From positions 560,855 to 624,854 of the forward strand of contig JAOSKV010000001.1 in the NCBI GenBank assembly GCA_027493405.1: a DNA stretch of 64,000 nt, written 5' to 3'. The notes under the pieces are model-generated. The model was given only the letters and a program-made list of their open reading frames with translations. It searched no databases and had not been told where the DNA came from. Origin of the DNA: FEB-22 sp003105195 (GTDB lineage: Bacteria > Pseudomonadota > Alphaproteobacteria > Rhizobiales > Xanthobacteraceae). A program made the position numbers and the translations under genes. Shown here in pieces: positions 1 to 7,289 of this stretch (positions within the stretch are counted from its first letter, which is position 1; each line of letters starts with the position of its first letter).

Positions 1-213
1 TCGTGGACGTGGGGGGCTTGGTCGGCGGGGGACGAACCGGGCGGGCTCATTGCGCAGCGGCTCGGTGTGGAATCGGCAGGACTCCCAGTACCCGTAGCCG
101 CGGTGGTCGGTCATCACCCAGCACTTGTTGCCGATGCGGCTCGGCGTGACGATCTGGGCCATGGCGGCGGACGACACCACCACCAAGGCGGCCGAAAGAA
201 GGAACCGTTTCAT
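1..213 (-). CDS. Small secreted protein of unknown function (partial)
   Basis: Reads leftward from an ATG at 213 and stays open to the window edge, giving at least 71 residues. The first 20 residues have the form of a Sec signal peptide: MKRF, a hydrophobic core rich in Leu, Val and Ala, then an AMA-Q cleavage site. The mature part contains Cys, Trp and His-Arg-Gly-Tyr-Gly-Tyr residues and then becomes Pro/Arg rich. An AGGAGAG ribosome binding site lies five bases before the ATG. The 3' end is missing, so the family cannot be named. It diverges from the vapB-like gene, and the 150 bp between them hold the vapBC operator. Function unknown; probably periplasmic. Confidence 0.6.
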   Translation of the reverse strand, partial: MKRFLLSAALVVVSSAAMAQIVTPSRIGNKCWVMTDHRGYGYWESCRFHTEPLRNEPARFVPRRPSPPRPR

Positions 214-332
214 GACGCTCTCCTGTGTTGGCGTCCGCCGCGGTCCCCATTGGTCGTGGATGTCGGGCCCCAGGTTCAGGGGCCGCCGGGAGCTGCGGCC
301 TGCGCTCCACCCACGAGACGACCCCCGGCTTG

Positions 333-368
333 ACATGTGCAAAACATGTGCACATGTTTCGCACATGG
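333..368. promoter_or_regulatory. Large palindromic operator over the vapB-like start
   Basis: The 18-base arms 333-350 and 351-368 are inverted repeats matching at 16 of 18 positions. The core 344-357 (ACATGTGCACATGT) is a perfect 14-bp palindrome, and each arm holds two ACATGTG-like words. A TTGACA -35 hexamer lies at 330-335. The start codon at 365 falls inside the right arm. Antitoxins of VapB/FitA type normally repress their own operon through such sites, so autoregulation is inferred. Confidence 0.6.
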
Positions 369-596
369 CTACGATGATCCAGATACGCAACGTCCCGGAC
401 TCTGATTCACCGTCGCCTGAAGGCCCGCGCCGCCATGGCCGGGAAGACGTTGTCGGACTACCTGCTCCAGGAACTCCGCGAGGTCGCCAGTCGGCCGACG
501 CTGCGGGACATGCGGGCACGTCTCGAAAGCCGGCCCATCGCATCGCTCCCGGTCGCGCCGACCGAGGCGGTCCGCCGGGAACGCGACGACCGGTGA
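365..596 (+). pseudogene. vapB: VapB/FitA-type antitoxin, frameshifted
   Basis: The protein begins MATMIQIRNVPD, the start of the ribbon-helix-helix/FitA-like antitoxins. It then continues in another frame as HRRLKARAAMAGKTLSDYLL and an Arg-rich tail ending at the TGA at 594-596. One extra base near 400-405 explains the break, since the total length is one base over a multiple of three. The corrected product is about 76 residues. The N-terminus would bind the palindrome at 333-368 and the C-terminus would wrap the PIN toxin encoded next, whose GTG start overlaps this stop. Whether the indel is real or a sequencing error cannot be told from the sequence alone; errors of this kind are common in the window. 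Confidence 0.65.
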
Positions 597-1022
597 TCGT
601 CGTCGACGCCTCCCGGGGGCGCCCCCCCGGGCCCGGGCCCGCGCGCGTTCCCGCCCCTCCCCGACCGCCCCTTTCCCCCCCCCGCCGCCGCCGCCTTTTG
701 GGGGCTCCCCCCCCCGTTGGGCCCCCCCCCCCCCCCCCCTTCTTCTCTATGTCGCACCCGGGGCTCCCCCCCCCCCTCCCGCCCGGGGCCGCCGCCCCCC
801 CCTCGCGCGCGCGCCCCCCTGACCCATCTGGTCTGGTTTCCTTTGCTTTTTTTTGTTTGTGTTTTTTTTTTTTTCCCCCGTGTGTGGGAGCTGCGCGCCA
901 ATCTCACGGCCTATGATGCGGCCTATGTCGCCCTCGCGGAGGCGCTGGACGCGCCGCTGCTGACACGCGACGTGCGACTTGCTGCCGCCGCCGGGAGCCG
1001 AGCGCGGATCGAGCTCGTGTGA
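593..1022 (+). pseudogene. vapC: VapC-type PIN-domain toxin with corrupted middle
   Basis: A GTG at 593 overlaps the antitoxin stop and encodes VIVVDAS, the first beta strand and first acidic residue of a PIN domain. From about 879 the frame ending at 1022 encodes the usual PIN C-terminus, including WELRANLTAYDAAYVALAEA and TRDVRLA, with the late catalytic acidic residues. Everything between is a G/C and T homopolymer-rich patch. Start to stop is 430 bases, about the normal length of a VapC (130-140 residues), so the middle looks replaced rather than inserted. The toxin would be a ribonuclease, held inactive by the VapB-like protein. As given, the reading frame cannot make a PIN fold. Confidence 0.6.
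613..878. other. Homopolymer-rich low-quality patch inside vapC
   Basis: This stretch is nearly all runs of C, with some G, and at its right end runs of T (for example around 721-740 and 857-874). It has no codon structure and no repeat unit. It begins and ends abruptly inside a recognisable PIN-domain gene and preserves that gene's overall length. I read it as degraded base calls or gap fill rather than biology. A similar but shorter patch lies in the livJ-like gene at 49808-49858. Confidence 0.75.
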
Positions 1023-1042
1023 GCCGAGCCGCGAGGGCACCT

Positions 1043-1056
1043 TTGATGTGCATCAA
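1043..1056. promoter_or_regulatory. FNR/FixK-type box
   Basis: TTGATGTGCATCAA is a perfect match to the FNR/FixK consensus TTGAT-N4-ATCAA. It lies 79 bp before the ATG at 1136 of the secreted Tyr/Pro-rich gene. Confidence 0.8.
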
Positions 1057-1135
1057 TGCCGCGGGCCGCATCGCGCAGATCATTCGATTTGGCGGACTGT
1101 TGGAGCGCGCAGCATCGCAGCCGCCGCGGAATAGG

Positions 1136-1618
1136 ATGACAACCATGACCATCTTGCGATCCTGCCTGTTCGCCGGCGCTTTCGTCGTCGCTGGCGCGGT
1201 CGGCGGCGGCGCGCCCGCGGCCGCAAGTCCCGTCTCGATCGGTGCCGGCGCCTTGCATGCCGCCGCGCCGAGCGACCTCGCCGAGGTCCGCTATCGGCGC
1301 CGCTCGGTCGGCGGTGCCGCCATCGCGGGTGCAGCGGCCGGCATCATTGGCGCGATCATTGCGACCCAAGCCTACCCGCATTACGGGTACTACGGCTATC
1401 CGGTCTATGGACCGCCGGTGTACCCGTACGCGCCGGTCTACTACCCGCCGGTCTACTACCCGCCCGCCTACTATCCGGGCTATTCCTACGGCGGTCCCTA
1501 CGTGGGCGGGCCGTATGCCGTGTACCACACGTATCCGATCTATCGACCGTTGCCGGTCTATCGGCCGCGGCCGGTGTATCGCCATTACCGCGTGAAGCGG
1601 GTGCGCGGCCGACGCTGA
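1136..1618 (+). CDS. Secreted Tyr/Pro-rich repeat protein
   Basis: Encodes 160 residues. Residues 1-31 form a signal peptide (TMTILRSC, a hydrophobic Ala/Gly/Val core, then APAAAS). A glycine-zipper-like segment GGAAIAGAAAGIIGAIIA follows around 59-76. The C-terminal half is low complexity: VY, YYPP and YGYP words repeat many times, ending in an Arg/Lys-rich tail. I do not recognise the family; such proteins are usually exported or envelope-associated. The ATG at 1145 is an alternative start only three codons downstream. It stands alone between an FNR/FixK box and a strong terminator, so it is probably a single-gene unit induced at low oxygen. Confidence 0.65.
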   Translation: MTTMTILRSCLFAGAFVVAGAVGGGAPAAASPVSIGAGALHAAAPSDLAEVRYRRRSVGGAAIAGAAAGIIGAIIATQAYPHYGYYGYPVYGPPVYPYAPVYYPPVYYPPAYYPGYSYGGPYVGGPYAVYHTYPIYRPLPVYRPRPVYRHYRVKRVRGRR

Positions 1619-1673
1619 GACGTCCCTCGCTGGACGGTCCCCGCGTCCCCAAGCCCCGACCGTTCAGCGCCTG

Positions 1674-1706
1674 ACCCCGGCCGTCTTGCATCGGCCGGGG
1701 TTTCGG
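1674..1706 (+). terminator. Rho-independent terminator
   Basis: A perfect 9-10 bp stem, CCCCGGCCG at 1675-1683 pairing with CGGCCGGGG at 1692-1700 across an 8-base loop, is followed by TTT and a T-rich tail. It separates the Tyr/Pro-rich gene from the groEL promoter. Confidence 0.8.
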
Positions 1707-1741
1707 TTGTGCGCCCCGACGACCCGGTTGAGGCGGCGGCG

Positions 1742-1755
1742 TTGACGCACATCAA
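1742..1755. promoter_or_regulatory. FNR/FixK-type box upstream of groEL
   Basis: TTGACGCACATCAA lies 59 bp before the groEL ATG. If it activates from -41.5, transcription would begin about 25 bases before the start codon. Confidence 0.8.
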
Positions 1756-1814
1756 CGCGGCGCTGCCGATCTGCCGCCAAGCAATTCGGGGAATTCCCAT
1801 GGGAGTCGACGCGC

Positions 1815-3437
1815 ATGGCGCACAAGCACGTATTGTTCCGCTCCGCCGCCCGCGAGAAGGTGCTGCGCGGTACCACCCAGCTCGCCGACGCGGTGCGCGT
1901 GACCCTCGGCCCGCGCTCCAAGTCGGTCCTGATCGAGCGGAAATGGGGCGCGCCGATCGTCTGCAATGACGGCGTGACCATCGCCAAGGAGTTCGATCTC
2001 AGGGACCCCGAGGAGAACCTCGGCGCCCGCATGCTGCGCCAGGCGGCCGAGAAGACCGGCGAGATGGTGGGCGACGGCACCAGCACGGCGACCATTCTCG
2101 CCCATGCGATGTTCGCGGACGGCGTGCGCAATGTGGTGGCGGGCGCCAGCGCCATCGACATCAAGCGCGGCCTCGATCGGGCCGCCAAGCGCGCGATCGA
2201 GGCGCTCCGCGCGCAGTCGCGGCCCGTGAAGACGCGCAAGGAGAAGGCGCAGGTGGCGGCGATCTCGGCGCACAACGACCCGGCGGTCGGCGAGCTCGTG
2301 GCCGAGGCCATGGACAAGGTCGGCGACGACGGCGTGATCACGGTCGAGGAGGCCAAGACCACGGAAACCACCCTCGAGGTGGTCGAAGGCATGCAGTTCG
2401 ACCGCGGCTTCCTCTCGCCCTATTTCGTCACCAGCCCGGAGAAGATGGAAGCCGTGATGGAGGACGCCCTGATCCTGGTCTGCGACCGCAAGGTCGGCGC
2501 GCTGAAGGACCTGATCGCGATCCTCGAGGAGGTCGCCAAGTCCGGGCGCCCGCTGCTGGTGATCGCCGAGGACGTCGAAGGCGAGGCGCTCGCCACGCTG
2601 ATCGTCAACCAGCTGCGCGGTGCGCTCAAGAGCTGCGCCGTCAAGGCCCCCGGCTTCGGCGATCGCCGCAAGGCGATGCTGCAGGACATCGCGGTCCTGA
2701 CCGGCGGCCAGGTGGTGTCCGAGGACCTCGGCATCACGCTCGAGCACATCACCACGGCCCAGCTCGGCCGCGCCAAGCGGGTGGTGATCGACAAGGACAA
2801 CACCACGATCATCGGCGGCAACGGCGACCGCGTCCAGATCGCCGGGCGGATCGACCAGATCCGCCGGGAGATCGAGAAATCGACCAGCGACTACGACAAG
2901 GAGAAGCTCCAGGAGCGGCTCGCCAAGCTCGCCGGCGGCGTCGCGGTGATCCGCGTCGGTGCGCCGTCCGAGGCCGAGATGAAGTCGCGGAAAGAGGCGC
3001 TCGACGACGCCATCAGCGCCACGAAGGCGGCAGTGGCGGAGGGCATCGTGCCGGGCGGCGGGCTCGCCCTGCTGCGTTGCCTCGACGCCGTCGCGCAGGA
3101 GGAGGCGGCCGGCGAGGGCGACGAGAAGACCGGCGTGCAGATCCTCAGGCGCGCTCTGGAAGCGCCGGCGCGCCAGATCGCCGAGAACTCGGCCGTGGAC
3201 GGCGGCGTCGTGGTGGCGCGCATGATCGAGGGCAAGGGCAACGAGGGCTTCGACGCCGGACGCAAGGCCTATGTGGACCTGATCGAGGCCGGCATCATCG
3301 ACCCGACCAAGGTCGTGCGCATCGCGCTCGAGAACGCGGTATCGGTTGCGAGCACCCTCCTGCTCACCGAGGCCACCATGACCGAGCTGCCCGAGGACAA
3401 GAAGGAACGCGCCCCGGAATCCGAGCTCGCCATGTAA
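1815..3437 (+). CDS. groEL: Chaperonin GroEL (stand-alone paralogue)
   Basis: Encodes 540 residues of a group I chaperonin, which folds proteins in an ATP-driven double ring in the cytoplasm. The nucleotide motif GDGTSTATILA sits near residue 85, and the LDDAISATKAAVAEGIVPGGG block carries the conserved ATPase aspartate. The C-terminus ends ESELAM and lacks the usual Gly-Gly-Met repeats. No groES is adjacent, unlike the housekeeping groESL operon, so it probably borrows GroES from elsewhere. It begins 59 bp after an FNR/FixK box. Alphaproteobacteria often carry extra groEL copies under special control, and this one appears to be the low-oxygen copy. The gene is convergent with the BON gene, with four bases between them. 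Confidence 0.95.
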   Translation: MAHKHVLFRSAAREKVLRGTTQLADAVRVTLGPRSKSVLIERKWGAPIVCNDGVTIAKEFDLRDPEENLGARMLRQAAEKTGEMVGDGTSTATILAHAMFADGVRNVVAGASAIDIKRGLDRAAKRAIEALRAQSRPVKTRKEKAQVAAISAHNDPAVGELVAEAMDKVGDDGVITVEEAKTTETTLEVVEGMQFDRGFLSPYFVTSPEKMEAVMEDALILVCDRKVGALKDLIAILEEVAKSGRPLLVIAEDVEGEALATLIVNQLRGALKSCAVKAPGFGDRRKAMLQDIAVLTGGQVVSEDLGITLEHITTAQLGRAKRVVIDKDNTTIIGGNGDRVQIAGRIDQIRREIEKSTSDYDKEKLQERLAKLAGGVAVIRVGAPSEAEMKSRKEALDDAISATKAAVAEGIVPGGGLALLRCLDAVAQEEAAGEGDEKTGVQILRRALEAPARQIAENSAVDGGVVVARMIEGKGNEGFDAGRKAYVDLIEAGIIDPTKVVRIALENAVSVASTLLLTEATMTELPEDKKERAPESELAM

Positions 3438-3441
3438 CGGG

Positions 3442-4104
3442 CTATTTCGGGCGCGCGGGGCCGACCGCGAGGCGATCGTCGACGGCTGTCACACCGGCGA
3501 CCGACCACGCCGCTTGCGCGATCGCCTCGCGCTCGCTCCAGCTGTCCACGACGCCCTCGAGCGAGACCTTGTCGTCCCGCACCGTCACCTTGACGGCGTT
3601 CGCTTCCACCAGCGCATGACGCTTCAAGGCGTCCTCGATTCTCGCCTTGATGTCGGCCGCCGAGACCTGCGGCCGGATCGCGATCTGGTTGGTGACCGAG
3701 GTCACGCCCCTGAGCTTGCGTACCGCATCCTCGGCGGCGCGGCGCTGGTAGTGCCAATCCACCGTGCCCGAGAGGGTCACCCAGCCCTTCTGGACCGTCA
3801 CCATGACGGCCTCCCGCGGAATCGCGGCGTCCCATTCCAGGACCGCGAGAGCGCGCTTGGCGATCTCGTCATCCGAGGTCCGCAGCTCGCGCGGACCCCG
3901 CACTTCCAGATCCTGGGCGATGCCGCGCACGCCCTTGACCCGGCGCGCCGCGCATTCGACGGCATATCGCTCGAGATAGTTCGAGACGTGGCCCGTCAGG
4001 GTGACCACGCCGTCGTCGACCGTGACGCCGATATGCGTGGCGTCGATGCTCGGCTCGAAATCGAGCTCGTCGATGACGTGCTGCCGAAGCTCCTTGTCGT
4101 CCAT
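3442..4104 (-). CDS. Triple BON-domain protein
   Basis: Encodes 220 residues made of three consecutive BON domains (about 1-68, 78-145 and 150-216). Each has the pattern amphipathic helix, then V-T-V-x-D-x-x-V-T-L-x-G-x-V, then a helix ending in V-x-G-V-x-x-V. BON domains bind membranes or lipids, and OsmY-like proteins are stress induced. No signal peptide is visible, so this form is likely cytoplasmic. The ATG at 4104 was chosen over the longer open frame because GGAAGGAG precedes it at good spacing. It diverges from the hibernation factor gene, and the FNR/FixK box at 4157-4170 lies 52 bp upstream. Precise role unknown. Confidence 0.85.
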   Translation of the reverse strand: MDDKELRQHVIDELDFEPSIDATHIGVTVDDGVVTLTGHVSNYLERYAVECAARRVKGVRGIAQDLEVRGPRELRTSDDEIAKRALAVLEWDAAIPREAVMVTVQKGWVTLSGTVDWHYQRRAAEDAVRKLRGVTSVTNQIAIRPQVSAADIKARIEDALKRHALVEANAVKVTVRDDKVSLEGVVDSWSEREAIAQAAWSVAGVTAVDDRLAVGPARPK

Positions 4105-4156
4105 CGTGGCGCTCCTTCCCTCGTCCTTGAAGATCGGCAGTCGCCGCGAATGCGCC

Positions 4157-4170
4157 TTGATGTGCCTCAA
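4157..4170. promoter_or_regulatory. FNR/FixK-type box, divergent
   Basis: TTGATGTGCCTCAA lies 52 bp before the BON gene and 96 bp before the hibernation-factor gene, so it can serve both directions. Confidence 0.75.
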
Positions 4171-4266
4171 TGTGGCCCGACCGGATACGGACTTCACTCT
4201 GCACATGCGAGGCGGTGCCGGAGATGCCTCCGGCCGCCCTTCAGCTTCATGCCGCGAGGACGCAAC

Positions 4267-4836
4267 ATGCAGACGCCGGTTCAGATCGACTTCCAGGGTT
4301 TCGACGCGAGGCAGGACGCGCGGTCGGCCATCGAGGAGCACGTGTCGGAGCTCGAGAACCGTTACGGGCGCATCACGTCCTGTCGCGTCGTGCTGAAGGG
4401 GCCGGGCGGCCACCACCGTACCGGCGGGCTCTACGAGGTCAATGTCCGCCTGGCGCTGCCGGACGGCCGCGAGGTGAATGTCGGCCGCACCGCCAAGGCG
4501 GACGAACGCCACTCCGACCTGACCTTCGCGATCAACGACGCCTTCAAGCGGGCGCGCCGGCGCCTGCAGGACCAGGTCCGCAAGATCCAGGGCGCCGTGA
4601 AAGTCCACGAGGCGCAACCGATCGGCTCGGTCGTGCGGCTCGATGCCTCGGGCGAGTTCGGGTTTCTCGCGGCCGGCGACGGGCACGAGGTCTATTTCCA
4701 CCGCAACAGCGTCCTCGACGGCGCCTACGCGCGGCTCGCGCCCGGCACGCGCGTCGCCTTCACCGAGGAGATGGGCGAGAAGGGACCACAGGCCAGCACC
4801 GTCAGGCTGCTCGGCAAGCACGCGATGCGCAGTTGA
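4267..4836 (+). CDS. Ribosome hibernation factor fused to cold-shock domain
   Basis: Encodes 189 residues. Residues 1-110 have the HPF/RaiA fold pattern: beta strand, Ala-rich helix, then strands with HHRTGGLYEVNV and a basic helix KRARRRLQDQ. Residues 118-185 form a cold-shock domain, with RNP1-like GEFGFLAA from residue 129 and RNP2-like VYFHRN from 142. HPF proteins bind the decoding site of idle 70S ribosomes; the added domain would bind RNA. Classical long HPF carries a different C-terminal dimerisation domain, so this is a distinct architecture. It is followed 54 bp later by polX, probably in one transcript starting near the box at 4157-4170. Confidence 0.85.
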   Translation: MQTPVQIDFQGFDARQDARSAIEEHVSELENRYGRITSCRVVLKGPGGHHRTGGLYEVNVRLALPDGREVNVGRTAKADERHSDLTFAINDAFKRARRRLQDQVRKIQGAVKVHEAQPIGSVVRLDASGEFGFLAAGDGHEVYFHRNSVLDGAYARLAPGTRVAFTEEMGEKGPQASTVRLLGKHAMRS

Positions 4837-4890
4837 TCGTGCGCCAGGGCCGAGCCGTTCCGGTCGGGCTCGGCGCGGCGGGAGGCGCCG

Positions 4891-6621
4891 ATGCCGGTGC
4901 ACAATGCCGAGATCGCGGCCATGCTCGACCAGACGGCCGAGCTGCTGGAGATCAAGGGCGAGAATCCGTTCCGCGTGCGCGCCTATCGCCGTGCCGCCCG
5001 CGTGGTCGAGGGCCTGTCTTCGAGCATCGCGAGCCTGCTGGCAGCCGGCAAGGATCTCGCCGAGCTGCCTGGAATTGGCGAGGACCTGGCCGGCAAGATC
5101 GGCGGCATCTGCCGGACCGGCAGGTTCGACGTCCTCGAGTCGTTGAAACGCGAGCTGCCCGGCGACCTCGGCCGGATCGCGGCGCTTCCGGGCCTCGGCC
5201 CGAAGCGCATCAAGGTTCTCTACGAGCAGCTCGGCGTCCGCACGCTCGAGGATCTGCGCCGGGCGCTACGCCGCGGACGGCTGCGCGAGCTGAAGGGCTT
5301 CGGTGCAGGCATCGAGCAGAAGCTGGGCGCTGCCCTGGCGAAGCCGGTCGCCGAGACCCGTTACGGGCTTCCAGTCGCGGAGGCGGAGGAGGAGGCCCTT
5401 GCGGCCTATCTCCGGCAAGGTCTCGATGACGGCAGCGTCGTCGTGGCGGGAAGCTATCGGCGCCGCCGCGAGACGGTGGGGGATCTCGACATCCTGGTGG
5501 CCGCGCGCCACGGCAGCACGGTCGGCGACAGGCTCACCCGGTATGAGAACGTGACTGGCGTGGTCGCCCACGGGCCGACCCGTGCGGCCGTGGTGCTGCG
5601 CTCGGGACTCCAGGTGGACCTGCGAGTGGTGGCGCCGGAGAGCTACGGCGCCGCGCTGATGTATTTCACCGGCTCCAAGGCGCACAATATCGCGCTCCGC
5701 AAGCTTGCGGCCGAGCGCAACTGGAAGCTCAACGAGTACGGCCTGTTCGATGGCCGACGCCGCATCGCGGGCGCGACCGAGGCCGAGATCTACCGCAAGC
5801 TCGGCCTCGCCTTCGTGCCGCCCGAGCTGCGCGAGGACCGCGGCGAGGTCGCGCTCGCCGGCAAGAAGAGACTGCCGCGTCTCGTCGAGCTCTCCGACAT
5901 CCGCGGCGACCTCCACGTCCATTCCGACTGGAGCGACGGAACCGTGCCGATCGCCGCCATGGCGGCAGCCGCCAAGGGGCGCGGCTACGCCTACATGGCG
6001 GTCACCGATCACAGCCGCCGGGTGACGGTGGCGCACGGACTCGACGCGGCCCGCCTCGCGCGCCAGATCCGCTCAATCGATCGACTGAACGAGACACTGC
6101 ACGGCTTCACGATCCTCAAGGGAACCGAGGTGGACATCCTGGGCGACGGCCGGCTCGACCTGCCCGACTCGATCCTGTCGCGGCTGGACCTCGTGGTGGC
6201 GTCGATCCACTCGAAGTTCGACCTTGCGCGCGACGCACAGACCGAGCGACTGATCCGCGCCATGGACAACCCGCATGTCTCGATCATCGGCCATCCGACC
6301 GGCCGCCTGATCGGCTCGCGCGACCCCTACGAGGTGGACATGGAGCGCGTGATCGCGGCCGCACGCGAGCGCGGCTGCATCCTGGAGCTCAATGCCGAGC
6401 CGGAACGCCTCGATCTCAACGACATCCACCTGCAGGCGGCGCGGTCCGCCGGCGTGAAGATCGCGATCTCGACCGACGCCCATGCGGTTGCGGCGCTCGA
6501 TCACATGCGCTTCGGCATCGACCAGGCGCGCCGCGGCTGGCTCGAAGCCGTCGACGTGGTGAACACGCGCCCGCTCGCCGCGTTGCGAAAATTGCTGAAA
6601 CGTCAGCGGAATGCGCCCTAG
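4891..6621 (+). CDS. polX: DNA polymerase/3'-5' exonuclease PolX
   Basis: Encodes 576 residues, the normal PolX length. The N-terminal 8-kDa-like and helix-hairpin-helix parts (LPGIGEDLAGKI, LPGLGPKRIK) precede the Pol-beta palm with GSYRRRRETVGDLDIL, where Asp198 and Asp200 are catalytic metal ligands. From residue 335 a PHP phosphoesterase domain follows, with DLHVHSDWSDG (from Asp340), VTDHSRR, EVDIL, SIHSKFD, GHPTGR and STDAHAV, all metal-binding motifs. PolX fills short gaps and removes 3' ends in base-excision repair. Coupled to the hibernation factor, it suggests DNA upkeep in resting cells. Its end overlaps the convergent phosphoribosyltransferase gene by four bases. Confidence 0.93.
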   Translation: MPVHNAEIAAMLDQTAELLEIKGENPFRVRAYRRAARVVEGLSSSIASLLAAGKDLAELPGIGEDLAGKIGGICRTGRFDVLESLKRELPGDLGRIAALPGLGPKRIKVLYEQLGVRTLEDLRRALRRGRLRELKGFGAGIEQKLGAALAKPVAETRYGLPVAEAEEEALAAYLRQGLDDGSVVVAGSYRRRRETVGDLDILVAARHGSTVGDRLTRYENVTGVVAHGPTRAAVVLRSGLQVDLRVVAPESYGAALMYFTGSKAHNIALRKLAAERNWKLNEYGLFDGRRRIAGATEAEIYRKLGLAFVPPELREDRGEVALAGKKRLPRLVELSDIRGDLHVHSDWSDGTVPIAAMAAAAKGRGYAYMAVTDHSRRVTVAHGLDAARLARQIRSIDRLNETLHGFTILKGTEVDILGDGRLDLPDSILSRLDLVVASIHSKFDLARDAQTERLIRAMDNPHVSIIGHPTGRLIGSRDPYEVDMERVIAAARERGCILELNAEPERLDLNDIHLQAARSAGVKIAISTDAHAVAALDHMRFGIDQARRGWLEAVDVVNTRPLAALRKLLKRQRNAP

Positions 6622-7289
6622 GAGGCGGGTGCGCGATCTTGCGGCGCCACGGCCGGAAACCGGGCGAGGATCGCCGTGACCTCGTGGTCCCCGACCTGCC
6701 GGAAGTCGGCATAGAAGAGTTCGATCGCGCCGAAATCCTCGTAGTCCTCCAGGCAGACGACCTCGTCCGCCTCATCGCGCAGCTCCACCAGGGTTCGGGT
6801 CGGCGCCACCGGAACCGCGAGCACCAGCCTCGCCGGCTTGCGCAGGCGGACCGCGCGCAGGGCGGGCTCGGGTGGTCGCGCCGGTGGCGACTCCGTCATC
6901 GACGACGATCGCCACGCGCCCCTCCACGGGGGCGCCGCACGACCGCCGAGATAGAGCTTCCGGCGCCGCGCGATCTCCTCGCGCTCGCGGGTGCAGACCG
7001 CCTGGAAATCCGCCTCGCTCACGCCGGCCAGCCCGATGATGTCGCGATTGCGCACCACGAGGGGGTGCTCCCCGTCGACCACAGCCCCCATGGCGAGCTC
7101 GGGCTGCATCGGCACGCCGATCTTGCGCACCAGGACGAGATCCATCGGCGCATTGAGGGCGCCCGCGACCTCGGCCGCCACCGGCACGCCGCCGCGCGGC
7201 AGCGCCAGCACGACGCAAGGCTCGGTGCGAAAGTGGCCGAGCGCGGCCGCGAGCCGCCGCCCCGCCTCGGTGCGGTCATGAAACGGCAT
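6618..7289 (-). CDS. Phosphoribosyltransferase (compensated double frameshift)
   Basis: Encodes 223 residues as read. The N-terminus has VVLALPRGGVPVAAEVA and DLVLVRKIG, typical of stand-alone type I phosphoribosyltransferases near stress genes. The PRPP-binding loop VAIVVDDGVATGATT is present in the DNA (about 6880-6925) but in another frame. One missing C near 6928-6932 and one extra C near 6863-6872 shift it out and back, so the printed frame reads nonsense there. Correcting both restores a normal 223-residue enzyme. The substrate base is unknown. The start at 7289 follows GAGGATATCC and lies inside the 3' end of the alpha/beta hydrolase gene, so the two are translationally coupled. Mycobacterial Rv0571c fuses the same two domains. 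Confidence 0.8.
   Translation of the reverse strand: MPFHDRTEAGRRLAAALGHFRTEPCVVLALPRGGVPVAAEVAGALNAPMDLVLVRKIGVPMQPELAMGAVVDGEHPLVVRNRDIIGLAGVSEADFQAVCTREREEIARRRKLYLGGRAAPPWRGAWRSSSMTESPPARPPEPALRAVRLRKPARLVLAVPVAPTRTLVELRDEADEVVCLEDYEDFGAIELFYADFRQVGDHEVTAILARFPAVAPQDRAPAS

Noticed and set aside
613..878. Possible simple-sequence repeat, G-quadruplex or phase-variable tract in vapC
   Set aside because: No repeat unit, mixed C, G and T runs, and loss of an essential domain with length kept; better explained as poor sequence.
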